Assembly: GCA_030248225.1 (NCBI GenBank)
Contig: JASANE010017497.1
Location: 1 to 64,000, forward strand
Direction of reading: 5' to 3'
Source of the DNA: Trileptium ribeirensis
Lineage: Eukaryota > Nematoda > Enoplea > Enoplida > Thoracostomopsidae
DNA: 64,000 nucleotides
Shown: positions 62,001-64,000 of the stretch, piece after piece
Position numbering within the stretch: the first letter of the stretch is position 1
Layout of the letters: the number at the start of each line of letters is the position of its first letter
The notes under the pieces: generated by a model
Told to the model about the DNA's origin: nothing
The model's input: only the letters and a program-made list of their open reading frames with translations
Databases searched by the model: none
Program-made: the position numbers and the translations under genes

Positions 62001-63071
62001 AAATTCGATTTTCCCCCAGGTCGAACTGGGTGAACCCCCACAGGAATAGGGGGGGTTTGTCAGAAAAACGCGAACATAACATAAAGAACTGATTCACAGT
62101 AAATATGCAACAATAATACCGATTATATAGTGAAACCATATGGACTGGCAACTATTTCAGTGTTTTTCGCCACGCAGCGCAAAATTCTGTGATTTTTGAG
62201 TCCCAAAAGAAAACACTCGTTTTTGCCTCACAGAGATAAATTTGCGTATTCTAGTTGTGAGGAAAATATCTGGTGGCTGCGCTGGGGAAGCCCAGAAGCA
62301 GCTGGGGACCTGAACTGGAGGCACCTGGAGCGGTCGAAATATCTGGGCCCTCACTTTTTATGGGAAAGCCAGTAAATATCTGATGTAGTTTTGAACTGCT
62401 GTGGCACATACGTTTCTTTGTTTTTTGCGTATACATTAATTACATGTACATTTATATGGAATAACGGCTCTTCCCAAGATCGTAAGTTATTGCGCTTATT
62501 CTGAACTACTGGAATACATTCTGGAAGATAATCTGAAGTTAGATATGACAATGTATTTTATTATGTTTGTTTGGTTTGCAGCTACCTTTAAAATTCGTTG
62601 TTTAAAAGCTGAATCGTTTTCGCTTCCATAAGAGTGGATAAGTGGGTACATAAATTTTAACCAAACCCTACATAAATAATATATTTCATGCACATATTAT
62701 GTGTTAACAAATTCACGAACATTGAAAAATCCGTATTTGTTTCTTGCATATATTGAAAAATATTAGAATAGCTTAAAGTTGATGGTGTGTGGTTTTATTG
62801 GCATTTTACTTTTGGTATGAGTTAAAATTATGTGTAGTGACGGTAATTTTTCGCTATCAAGCTATCTAATCTATCTAAAAACAATCTACAAAAATAAAGC
62901 CCTAGTGTTCGTTATTCATGTATGTAGGACAAACCATATGTGATTACATTATTTTTAAGAATGTCGTTGCTATCATGTCGGATCGAAGGAACCGGACAAC
63001 AACAGTACAATACTCGAGTGCGATCAGGAAACCGGCAATTGTTACTGTCTGCCGCATGTCGCTGGGCAACG
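16941..63071 (+). CDS. LAMC1: Laminin subunit gamma (5' part, 18 exons)
   Basis: This is the extracellular basement-membrane chain that pairs with alpha and beta chains into laminin trimers. Eighteen exons (85, 321, 118, 184, 131, 176, 189, 118, 108, 137, 123, 179, 127, 246, 186, 118, 113 and 112 nt) join without frame conflicts into about 923 codons, all with GT/AG borders. Domain order by residue: signal peptide 1-20, LN domain ~30-280, four LE repeats ~280-488, the first half of a split LE ~489-520, L4 domain ~523-690, then LE repeats to the window edge. Spacing follows human gamma-1 closely, and exon 16 carries a near-copy of its nidogen-binding loop. The missing 3' part should hold the last LE repeats and the coiled coil. 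Exons are listed singly; boundaries come from reading splice sites and homology. Confidence 0.95.
17026..18245. other. LAMC1: Intron 1, left part: nothing recognised
   Basis: AT-rich intron DNA. A (TA)n-rich patch lies at about 17995-18042. No ORF or repeat family seen elsewhere in the window was recognised. Confidence 0.6.
18246..19322 (-). mobile_element. hAT-like element, copy B (minus, inner end missing)
   Basis: This is a reverse-oriented copy of the 1.1-kb family. The outer end reads CAGGAAGTATATAACCGGAA, the family end CAGGGAGTAACCGGAA with changes and a small TATA insertion. The inner end stops at GAAGACCAGGTT, lacking about 20 bp of terminal repeat, and abuts the intact end of copy C. 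B and C together form a giant inverted repeat with ~1.08-kb arms. Confidence 0.8.
19323..20437 (+). mobile_element. hAT-like element, copy C (complete)
   Basis: 1115 bp. The left end is CAGGGAATAACCGGAACC; the right end read inward on the opposite strand is CAGGGAGTAACCGAAATT. These match as imperfect terminal inverted repeats of the CAGGG type found in hAT elements. Subterminal blocks are built from CCGGAATT/GGTTCCGG words. No ORF of meaningful length is present, so it is non-autonomous. Flanks of C alone do not match, but flanks of the B+C unit do (ATTTATAT / ATATATAT, 7 of 8; weak because AT-rich). Confidence 0.85.
20438..21372. other. LAMC1: Intron 1, right part: nothing recognised
   Basis: AT-rich intron with no recognised repeat. 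It ends in the acceptor TTGTTTCTAG before exon 2. Confidence 0.6.
21373..21693 (+). CDS. LAMC1: Laminin gamma exon 2: LN domain, first half
   Basis: 321 nt, phase 1 to phase 1. It encodes residues 29-135, the first half of the LN (domain VI) polymerisation module. Diagnostic stretches are [17 protein letters not shown], the C-x-x-C pair [14 protein letters not shown] and [15 protein letters not shown], all nearly as in vertebrate gamma-1 (ATNTCG, WWQSQTM, GVQYPSSINLTLHLG). N-glycosylation sites NTT and NLT are present. Donor GTACGT. Confidence 0.97.
21694..22536. other. LAMC1: Intron 2, left part: nothing recognised
   Basis: Intron DNA without recognised repeats or ORFs; GC content rises somewhat toward the H element that follows. 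Confidence 0.55.
22537..24075 (+). repeat. Element family H, copy 1 with ~350-bp internal tandem units
   Basis: The left end has GGGGTGAAATC, a GT-rich stretch and ATCGGCCATAACTCGAGAAC. The middle repeats a unit marked by CACGGAAGCAAGGTTATTTT (near 22780, 22985, 23335, 23688), followed by TTCATAGTAAAATGATAAAT and CGATTAAGGCTCCGG; spacings are ~206, 349 and 354 bp. The right end is GCTTCACTACGTTCTGCAATCTCGATAG. A shorter relative with the same ends lies at 50331-51017. Non-coding; class unknown. Confidence 0.75.
24076..25217. other. LAMC1: Intron 2, right part: nothing recognised
   Basis: AT-rich intron sequence, no recognised repeat or ORF. It ends in the acceptor TTTGTTCCAG. Confidence 0.6.
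25218..25335 (+). CDS. LAMC1: Laminin gamma exon 3: LN domain
   Basis: 118 nt, phase 1 to phase 2, residues ~136-175: [20 protein letters not shown] and WIPWQYYR/S. The vertebrate counterparts are ITYVRLKFHTSRPESFAI and WIPYQYYS. The donor GTTTGC is weak. Confidence 0.95.
25336..26049. other. LAMC1: Intron 3, left part
   Basis: A short (TA)n microsatellite lies at about 25355-25380. Otherwise no recognised content. Confidence 0.55.
26050..27170 (-). repeat. Repeat family E, copy E2
   Basis: Shared landmarks with the copy at the right window edge (63240-64000) include AACTTCTATTCTCTGTGCC, ACTTTAAACCCTG, ATATATCCAAACAA and TTGAGCTCG. GCGAGATATGGGTT and TCCTGGGAGTGGTCC link it to the copies near 32000, 48350 and 49860. 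Non-coding. Confidence 0.65.
27323..27506 (+). CDS. LAMC1: Laminin gamma exon 4: LN domain
   Basis: 184 nt, phase 2 to phase 0, residues 175-236. It encodes [28 protein letters not shown] and [18 protein letters not shown], matching the LN signature CTDEFSDISPL and [12 protein letters not shown]. An N-glycosylation site NIS is present. Donor CAG GTTGGT. Confidence 0.96.
27507..31727. other. LAMC1: Intron 4, left part: nothing recognised
   Basis: 4.2 kb of AT-rich intron with no recognised repeat family, RNA gene or coding sequence. It is the least transposon-marked part of this 14.65-kb intron. Confidence 0.6.
31728..32788 (+). repeat. Repeat family E, copy E3, left part
   Basis: It starts near GAAACGAAGCGAGAGGAG and shares ATTCATAAGTGATCTTTGG, GTTTCGCAACCCATATCTCG and TGTGGGCCCAAATTT with the 49500-50330 copy. 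Several ~160-180-bp monomers then follow, marked by GGGTTTAGGGTCAATGAGC, TTCCAGAATATAGTC and GGTTATCTAGGGACCAGCAC. The copy is interrupted at 32789 by a transposon and resumes at 35704. Confidence 0.7.
32810..33109. repeat. ACGTATCTCC motif cluster with perfect palindromes
   Basis: ACGTATCTCC starts at 32810, 32897, 32949, 32990 and 33048. The reverse complement lies at 33000, 33058 and 33100. Two pairs abut to make the perfect 20-bp palindrome ACGTATCTCCGGAGATACGT at 32990-33009 and 33048-33067. Each motif is usually preceded by a GGCAAARAA-like word, as in the terminal repeats. One more forward motif lies past the ORF at 35492. They are likely transposase-binding repeats, or regulatory sites for the ORF. 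Confidence 0.85.
33276..35414 (+). CDS. DUF7869-like putative transposase ORF
   Basis: An open frame of 712 codons inside the transposon. The first codon as read is TTG; an in-frame TGA lies just before it and the first in-frame ATG is codon 68. A better start, ATG at 33202, lies in another frame (38 codons, ending in the ORF's start region), so a one-base frameshift or an unseen intron probably separates it from the rest. Visible features: an acidic Ser/Asp/Glu-rich part with a basic LAKRARK patch (~100-155), Cys/His-rich [12 protein letters not shown] and [11 protein letters not shown] (~360-400), then [14 protein letters not shown] (D428), [12 protein letters not shown] (D510) and [17 protein letters not shown] (H547, D553, E560). 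This order resembles invertebrate DUF7869 hypothetical proteins. The three acidic clusters could be an RNase H-like DDE centre; that is inference. No in-frame stop over 2.1 kb suggests recent activity. Confidence 0.75.
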   Translation: MFAKTNALLLLETLKPLCTNDELRGGTRVRWNNSKWTGVIVGAVTPPSSDAIDSDEDDQPLWDLKEKMQDKQIHYEPDDNVQGTSSGGITYRVRKNNGSTAATQKSEKFGNRQKLRLLEESESSESGDPDYIDSDESEDSAPQREPPLAKRARKEDEKTAKAAAKHPFLPPCPQSCHRNCSENFPEEIRRDINTAFWKMRYDEQRICLRQQIQKTMKARIRKGAGTQGPSRRQYSLQYRFKDASGSFVDVCKRFFMSTLGLKADMMLRTAVDSASPTKKSPKDQRGRHVPANKIDDTEILNHIRGYHPTISHYRRAHAPNRLYLPSDITITEMHADFCSQHPKISFERYRQSVKKLNIGFAVLGHEQCESCVQHSIHLEEKTGDHNGEICERCCEHQEHLRRARVARGEYEIDRVADREEDTVKVSADLRKIIMLPRLHGIKTCLFTPRIIAYNETFALLGKQQQGDGMLSMAVVWHEGITGRNASDISSCFWRFFVQYGERKHIVVWLDNCGAQNKNWTLFTMCLTAVNCNFLETETIMKYLESGHTFMSADTIHHNVEQQMKKMKNVENFDDFYTAVKRVMSGNIIAADLQISDFREWNNGMSRRRIRQAADRPPLRTISLIQFRHNSKIIFYKCDFDDEFMELDILTPAFNISVLPKPRTAPNGIDGLRKARIIRSLCPLMHKPKQMFWNELPERATPLNEDDNDLTDM
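35704..35900 (+). repeat. Repeat family E, copy E3, right part
   Basis: This continues the E monomer broken by the transposon: TTTCCGATGGGTTTAGGG, then ATTTCAACGAGTTCAGGG, ATGTGCATCAAACACA and an end with CGAGATATGAG. It is the same order as 51110-51250. Confidence 0.65.
35901..38882. other. LAMC1: Intron 4, middle part: nothing recognised
   Basis: AT-rich intron. A (TA)n patch lies at about 38038-38066 and a run of G residues near 38447. Short ORFs (37322-37684 minus, 37624-37950 plus) have no recognisable domain. Confidence 0.55.
38883..39522. repeat. 48-bp minisatellite, left block
   Basis: About 13 copies of a 48-bp unit containing ACCTGGGGTCATAACCTTGC, GAACGCTCCATGAGCC and AATATTTATTT. 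Units differ at a few positions (CATGAGCC/CATAAGCC, AACGCTCC/AATGCTCC/AACCCTCC). Because 48 is divisible by 3 and one frame lacks stops, it reads as a 16-residue repeat ([16 protein letters not shown]), but there is no start codon or other gene evidence. The array is split by a hAT-like element and continues at 40646. Confidence 0.95.
39523..40645 (-). mobile_element. hAT-like element, copy D, with 8-bp target duplication
   Basis: 1123 bp, with ends CAGGGAGTAACCGGAA and (inward from the right) CAGGGAATAACTGGAA. It inserted in the 48-bp minisatellite: the flanks CTGTGGTC (39515-39522) and CTGGAGTC (40646-40653) are each one change from CTGGGGTC, the sequence at that point of every intact unit. 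This fixes both ends and the 8-bp duplication typical of hAT elements. No transposase is encoded. Confidence 0.93.
40646..40765. repeat. 48-bp minisatellite, right block
   Basis: About 2.4 further units of the array at 38883-39522, in the same phase after removing the inserted hAT-like element. Confidence 0.92.
40770..41165 (+). repeat. Repeat family G, copy 2
   Basis: It has the same order of blocks as 15665-16038: CCCCTGGTTC words, the inner block CCCATCAAAAGCGTTTTGAC, GGTTCGGAACCGGGG and the end ACGAATGGAGAGCCCA. Non-coding. Confidence 0.75.
41270..41850 (-). pseudogene. mariner/Tc1-like transposase relic
   Basis: Minus-strand reading in shifting frames gives [43 protein letters not shown] (41550-41585) and [13 protein letters not shown]. 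These align in order with the DDE half of mariner/IS630-type transposases (NxQNxxYWAxEN, W.G....[23 protein letters not shown]). Several frameshifts and stops show that it is dead. The HTH N-terminus is not recognised. Confidence 0.75.
41851..42115 (-). repeat. Repeat family E fragment (E4)
   Basis: It shares CATCCGAATATCAGTTATGAATGAC, CAGACAAAAAGAAATTTT and the end GAAACTCCGTTTCAC with the 48440-48590 part of another E copy. It lies directly upstream (minus sense) of the transposase relic. It ends about 45 bp before exon 5. Confidence 0.55.
42161..42291 (+). CDS. LAMC1: Laminin gamma exon 5: end of LN domain
   Basis: 131 nt, phase 0 to phase 2, residues 237-280. [20 protein letters not shown] and [14 protein letters not shown] are nearly identical to the vertebrate end of the LN domain ([34 protein letters not shown]). 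Donor AG GTATGG. Confidence 0.97.
42292..43633. other. LAMC1: Intron 5: nothing recognised
   Basis: 1.34 kb of AT-rich intron. No repeat family or ORF was recognised. Confidence 0.6.
43634..43809 (+). CDS. LAMC1: Laminin gamma exon 6: LE1 repeat
   Basis: 176 nt, phase 2 to phase 1, residues 280-339. It encodes the first laminin EGF-like repeat: [32 protein letters not shown] and [10 protein letters not shown]. The eight-cysteine pattern C-x-C...C...C-x-C...C-x-x-C...C is complete. The donor GTAAGG coincides with the left edge of an inserted MITE. Confidence 0.97.
43814..44424. mobile_element. Tourist-like MITE (family P) at the exon 6 splice donor
   Basis: Left end GGCTGTGCTCACATTG; right end read inward GGTCTGTTCACATTG. 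Flanks are TAA on both sides (43811-43813, 44425-44427). GG-starting ends with a TWA-type 3-bp target are the pattern of PIF/Harbinger (Tourist) MITEs. Subterminal words ATCCGATCCGAA and TTCGGATAGGATCGG are also inverted. About 232 bp remain after removing the nested family-K element at 44041-44411. No ORF. Confidence 0.8.
44041..44411. mobile_element. MITE family K, copy 2, nested in family P
   Basis: 371 bp with perfect 14-bp terminal repeats TGGCCTGTCCACAG / CTGTGGACAGGCCA. Flanks ATGTGAAC (44033-44040) and GTGTGAAC (44412-44419) match 7 of 8, an 8-bp target duplication that splits the right end of the surrounding Tourist-like MITE. It contains long G runs and TTTCGGCCGAGTGGG. Superfamily uncertain; an 8-bp target suits hAT. 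Confidence 0.85.
44428..46537. other. LAMC1: Intron 6, remainder: nothing recognised
   Basis: 2.1 kb of AT-rich intron without recognised repeats. It ends in the acceptor ATTTTAG. Confidence 0.6.
46538..46726 (+). CDS. LAMC1: Laminin gamma exon 7: LE2 and start of LE3
   Basis: 189 nt, phase 1 to phase 1, residues 339-402. [39 protein letters not shown] and then [10 protein letters not shown], the start of the next repeat. Matches vertebrate CDCNGRSQECYFDPELYRST and GGHCTNCQDNTDGAHCERC. Confidence 0.97.
46727..47030. other. LAMC1: Intron 7
   Basis: The shortest intron in the window (304 bp), with GTATGT donor and TTTCAG acceptor. It contains a laminin-unrelated GC-richer patch (about 46905-46975) without recognised function. 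Confidence 0.8.
47031..47148 (+). CDS. LAMC1: Laminin gamma exon 8: LE3
   Basis: 118 nt, phase 1 to phase 2, residues 402-441: [20 protein letters not shown] and [16 protein letters not shown]. It completes LE3; vertebrate gamma-1 reads TQCDSYGRCSCKPGVMGDKC here. Donor GTAAGG. Confidence 0.96.
47275..48715 (+). repeat. Repeat family G, copy 3, split by a family E copy
   Basis: The left part 47275-47540 (CCCCTGGAAAAATTTTTGG, AAAATGCCATTCGGAAGTTAA) and the right part 48590-48715 (CCCCGGTTCCGAACATCCGG, AAAATTTTCATCGAATCGAG) are consecutive parts of family G as seen at 15665-16038. The intervening 47541-48589 is family E, which therefore probably inserted into a G element. Confidence 0.6.
47541..48589 (-). 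repeat. Repeat family E, copy E5
   Basis: Contains ATCTAGATAACCAAACCATC, ATTTGGAAAATCGCTATTTCTG, CTCGGTGAGCTGATTAATTT, GCGAGATATGGGCTGCGAAAC and ATGAGTTATGAATAACAGTG, all shared with other E copies in inverse order relative to E3/E6. Non-coding. Confidence 0.7.
48872..48979 (+). CDS. LAMC1: Laminin gamma exon 9: LE4, first part
   Basis: 108 nt, phase 2 to phase 2, residues 441-477: [35 protein letters not shown]. This is the N-terminal half of LE4; vertebrate gamma-1 has CSCDPSGSIDECNIETGRC and CKDNVEGFNCERC. Acceptor ATTTTAG, donor CG GTACAA. Confidence 0.95.
49500..50330 (+). repeat. Repeat family E, copy E6, left part
   Basis: Starts near GAAACTGAGCGAGCAT, then CATAACTCATCTTCGGATGG, GTTTCGCAGCCCATATCTCG, TGTGGGACCACTCCTTGGGC, and two clear ~170-bp monomers with TTTAGGGTCAACGATCCCGA and TTTAGGGTCAACATGAATCT. 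Interrupted at about 50331 by a family-H element. Confidence 0.7.
50331..51017 (+). repeat. Element family H, copy 2
   Basis: Same ends as 22537-24075: left GGGGTGAAACCTTG with (GT)n and GATCGGGAAGGACTTAACCG; right GCTTCACTACGCTTTATAATCTC. Only one to two of the ~350-bp internal units are present, against about four in copy 1. Inserted in a family-E monomer. Confidence 0.7.
51018..51250 (+). repeat. Repeat family E, copy E6, right part
   Basis: The E monomer resumes with GGTAGGCTGAATACCGTGG, ACAAGCACAAATACTTGACG and the terminal part GGATTTAGGGTGGTATATAC ... TCGCTCCGTTTCACC. The end TCGCTCCGTTTC is the inverse of the left-end word GAAACGRAGCGA. Confidence 0.65.
51251..52905. other. LAMC1: Intron 9, right part
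   Basis: A low-complexity patch rich in AATTTTGYC words lies at 51640-51840. A GC-richer stretch at 52140-52290 has no recognised content. It ends in the acceptor TGTTTCAG before exon 10. Confidence 0.55.
52906..53042 (+). CDS. LAMC1: Laminin gamma exon 10: end of LE4 and split LE5
   Basis: 137 nt, phase 2 to phase 1, residues 477-523: [45 protein letters not shown]. The motif C-F-C-(F/Y)-G-H-S-S-V-C marks the LE repeat into which the L4 domain is inserted in laminin gamma chains. Donor GTAAGA. Confidence 0.96.
53167..53337. repeat. 57-bp tandem repeat, three copies
   Basis: Units start at 53167, 53224 and 53281 (AGCAATCTACAAAATTTTG ...), nearly identical, in intron 10. A minus-strand ORF across them is a by-product of the 57-bp (3 x 19) period. 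Confidence 0.95.
53862..53984 (+). CDS. LAMC1: Laminin gamma exon 11: start of L4 domain
   Basis: 123 nt, phase 1 to phase 1, residues 523-564. [38 protein letters not shown]. Corresponds to DEDGWRAEQRDG ... DIAVISDSYFPRYFIAP in vertebrates; conservation is lower, as usual for the start of L4. Confidence 0.9.
53985..54629. other. LAMC1: Intron 11: nothing recognised
   Basis: 645 bp of intron without recognised repeats; GTATGT donor and TGTTTCAG acceptor. Confidence 0.7.
54630..54808 (+). CDS. LAMC1: Laminin gamma exon 12: L4 domain
   Basis: 179 nt, phase 1 to phase 0, residues 564-623. [45 protein letters not shown]. The L4 hallmarks KFLGxQxxSYxQxLxFxFRV and LVLEGAGLRVSVPLIAQGN are clear. 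Confidence 0.97.
54809..55699. other. LAMC1: Intron 12, left part
   Basis: Contains a GC-rich patch at 55060-55170 and a run GGAGGCAAGACGAGCCACCG near 55535 that resembles the edge of an old repeat. No gene was recognised. Confidence 0.5.
55700..56280. repeat. ~160-bp degenerate tandem repeat
   Basis: TCTCGACAACCGTTCGTGCT occurs at about 55843 and 56003, each followed ~60 bp later by TTCACGTTTTCTAAA and then AAATTAAGCAAA. A third, more diverged unit starts near 56163 (ACTCGGCCGATTTGG). Non-coding, in intron 12. Confidence 0.8.
56560..56686 (+). CDS. LAMC1: Laminin gamma exon 13: L4 domain
   Basis: 127 nt, phase 0 to phase 1, residues 624-666. [38 protein letters not shown]. Vertebrates: KYVFRLHEATDYPWRPxL and FQKLLNNLTSIKIRGTYSE. 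The glycosylation site NIT is at the same place as NLT of gamma-1. Confidence 0.96.
56841..57048. repeat. 104-bp tandem duplication in intron 13
   Basis: Two adjacent copies, 56841-56944 and 56945-57048, starting ATCTCGCAAAGTGGTAGAAT, with about one difference between them. Very recent duplication. Confidence 0.97.
57370..57615 (+). CDS. LAMC1: Laminin gamma exon 14: end of L4, LE repeat
   Basis: 246 nt, phase 1 to phase 1, residues 666-748. [14 protein letters not shown] closes the L4 domain; [20 protein letters not shown] and [20 protein letters not shown] follow, then [11 protein letters not shown] starts the next repeat. Vertebrates: AGYLDDVTLASA, VESCTCPVGYGGQFCEMC, CNGHSETCDPETG. Confidence 0.97.
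57616..58382. other. LAMC1: Intron 14, left part
   Basis: 57840-58030 and 58150-58290 contain CCCCTGG/GGTTC-rich, family-G-like sequence (GGCCTTTCCAAATAGG, TTCATGCCTCCTGGTTC). Too diverged to delimit. Confidence 0.45.
58383..58733 (+). pseudogene. LAMC1: Two degenerate tandem copies of the start of exon 15
   Basis: Copy 1 (58383-58563) and copy 2 (58564-58733) each hold about 75 nt like the start of exon 15 plus the intron that precedes it; the real exon is the third copy, with periods of 179 and 173 bp. Copy 2 keeps the acceptor TTACAG and reads [20 protein letters not shown] before running into a stop; copy 1 has lost two cysteines ([19 protein letters not shown]) and its acceptor is changed. 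Neither has the rest of the exon or its donor. Confidence 0.9.
58737..58922 (+). CDS. LAMC1: Laminin gamma exon 15: LE repeats
   Basis: 186 nt, phase 1 to phase 1, residues 748-810. [51 protein letters not shown]. Vertebrates: VCNCRDNTAGPHCEKC, SDCQPCPCPGGSSC, EVVCTNCPTGTTG. Donor GTAAGG. Confidence 0.97.
58923..59296. other. LAMC1: Intron 15: nothing recognised
   Basis: 374 bp of intron with no recognised repeat. GTAAGG donor and TTTTCAG acceptor. Confidence 0.75.
59297..59414 (+). CDS. LAMC1: Laminin gamma exon 16: nidogen-binding LE repeat
   Basis: 118 nt, phase 1 to phase 2, residues 810-849. [36 protein letters not shown]. The loop NIDPNNI matches vertebrate gamma-1 NIDPNAV, the high-affinity nidogen-binding loop; the Asp and the second Asn that matter most there are kept, Ala is Asn and Val is Ile. 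Confidence 0.97.
59937..60360 (-). repeat. Repeat family F, copy 2
   Basis: Reverse-oriented full-length copy of 13748-14187: starts AATTGAGCGAAGCGTTTTTA and ends CTCACAAATGTAGTTCC ... CCGACTAG. In intron 16. Confidence 0.8.
60587..60699 (+). CDS. LAMC1: Laminin gamma exon 17: LE repeat
   Basis: 113 nt, phase 2 to phase 1, residues 849-887. [37 protein letters not shown]. Vertebrates: [30 protein letters not shown]. Donor GTTAGC. Acceptor ATTTTTAG. Confidence 0.96.
60864..61153. repeat. 145-bp tandem duplication in intron 17
   Basis: Copies 60864-61008 and 61009-61153, starting ATCCAGCTGTGCACAGGC, are essentially identical. Recent duplication, non-coding. Confidence 0.97.
61320..61832. mobile_element. 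MITE family K-like remnant
   Basis: TTGCGGCCGAGTGGGTGGAC and TTCACGAACGTGGGG match family K; the right side ends CAGTATGAACAGGCCAG. The middle contains repeated TGGGTCCAGAC words not seen in the other K copies, so it may be a composite of two related elements. Confidence 0.45.
61833..62959. other. LAMC1: Intron 17, right part
   Basis: The patch 62240-62360 has GGGGAAGCCCAGAAGCAGC and CTGGAGGCACCTGGAGC words suggestive of another old MITE, but no ends were found. The rest is AT-rich without recognised content. Confidence 0.45.
62960..63071 (+). CDS. LAMC1: Laminin gamma exon 18: LE repeat (last in window)
   Basis: 112 nt, phase 1 to phase 2, residues 887-924. [35 protein letters not shown]. 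Vertebrates: CNCNLYGT ... SCNPVTGQCECLPHVTGQ. An alternative frame looks open here too, but only this frame gives the LE cysteine spacing and joins exon 17 in phase. Donor CG GTACGT. The next exons lie beyond 64000. Confidence 0.94.
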
Positions 63072-63239
63072 GTACGTTGCTTGTTCGTCATTCGGTTACA
63101 GGCCACTAAATTTTGAGAGTTAAAAGTTGGCACTTGTAACTAGTACATTCTAAGCGAGGGTGAGCCGGAGTAGGCGTTCTATCTATAATTACCATTGTGT
63201 GTAATCACTTTTAGCAAGGTATGTCGTATATACCTATCT

Positions 63240-64000
63240 GAAACCCAGAAGTCTTATAATGCTGATCTGATAAAAGTTAAAGAACGACATCTATTCTCTG
63301 TGCCACAAATCCTATATATTTGCCGACGATCGACTTTAAACCCTGTAAAAAGGTATGGTACAGTCATGTTAGATTTTACGTGACTGCACCATCGTATTCA
63401 ACGCACCGAAACAATATTGGCTGTTCTAAATGCCCTGATTTCAATATATCCAAACAAATCAAGATACATTACATGCTCAATGTTGAGCTCGGCGACTCTA
63501 CACCCATTGAAAGTGTTTGCAATATTCGTGCTGGTCGTTAGATAACCAAAGCGTTGTATTCAATGTACCGAAAACTTATAGTCTGGACCATTCCAGTCAA
63601 GATGCTCTCCCTGCAATGAAAGGCCAAACAAATGAACACAGATTACATTTTGGAAATTGAATTGGTCGACCGTTAAATTCTTGAAACCCCTGAAAAGGTA
63701 TAATATAGTCAAAATGGATCGAGATAACACAGTCACGGTACTCAGCGAGCTTATTAACCTATAGAAAGTGGTTGTGTAGTATAGAAACCTATAGAAAGTA
63801 GTAGCAAAAACATGTCCAAATTGGAAAAATCGATATTTCTGACAAAGGGCCGAGGAACCGTATTGAATTTTGTGCCCACACGGGCCCAGGCAGTAGTCCC
63901 AGTCATGATTAGCAAGATGTAGATTTCGATGAGCTGATTCGGAATATCTGACTTTGATGCGACACCTGCGTCACGAGATGTGGTTGCTAAACACTTGGGC
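63240..64000 (-). repeat. Repeat family E, copy E7 (runs off the window)
   Basis: Collinear with 26400-27170: CATCTATTCTCTGTGCCAC, CGACTTTAAACCCTG, TTGAGCTCGGCGACTC, GTTAGATAACCAAAGCG and the end part GATGCGACACCTGCGTCACG. Non-coding, in intron 18. Confidence 0.7.

Noticed and set aside
62918..63109. 63-codon ORF over exon 18 in another frame
   Set aside because: The laminin frame in the same DNA has the right cysteine spacing and splice phase; this frame is a shadow.

Overview
The window is animal genomic DNA: AT-rich, intron-rich and dense in decayed transposons. Its one host gene is a laminin gamma chain (LAMC1 / LanB2 type) on the + strand. Eighteen coding exons can be placed between 16941 and 63071. 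They join with consistent splice phases into about 923 codons, and the gene runs off the right edge. They encode a signal peptide, the laminin N-terminal (LN) domain, LE (laminin EGF-like) repeats, the L4 (laminin IV) domain and further LE repeats, including a near-copy of the nidogen-binding loop of vertebrate gamma-1. The species cannot be named from this sequence; an invertebrate metazoan fits.

Layout. 1-16940 is upstream of the gene: a 27-bp tandem repeat at the left edge, a TTCCCA-rich low-complexity tract carrying two piggyBac-like MITEs with a tRNA-like core, two non-LTR reverse-transcriptase relics and several repeat copies. 16941-63071 is the laminin gene. Its introns (0.3 to 14.7 kb) hold nearly all the other features. 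Intron 1 has a head-to-head dimer of a hAT-like element. Intron 2 has a tandem array of ~350-bp units. Intron 4 (14.65 kb) holds a structurally complete DNA transposon with a 712-codon ORF, a 48-bp minisatellite split by a hAT-like element, and a mariner-like transposase relic. Intron 6 begins with a MITE inserted exactly at the splice donor. Intron 14 holds two degenerate copies of the start of exon 15.

The most interesting item is the element at 32789-35703. It has terminal inverted repeats, a probable 4-bp target duplication (AATA), a cluster of ACGTATCTCC motifs partly arranged as perfect 20-bp palindromes, and one long ORF of the DUF7869-like type (WLDNC..QNKNW and GHTFMSAD..H...E motifs). 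It lies inside an older repeat. The assignment of that ORF as a transposase is inference. Several other insertions can be reconstructed with target-site duplications, giving a relative order of events in the introns.

Repeat family letters used below: E = long repeat with ~160-180-bp internal monomers; F = ~430-bp repeat; G = repeat with CCCCTGG-rich ends; H = element with ~350-bp internal units; K = MITE with TGGCCTGTCCACAG ends; P = Tourist-like MITE. These letters are mine, not database names.
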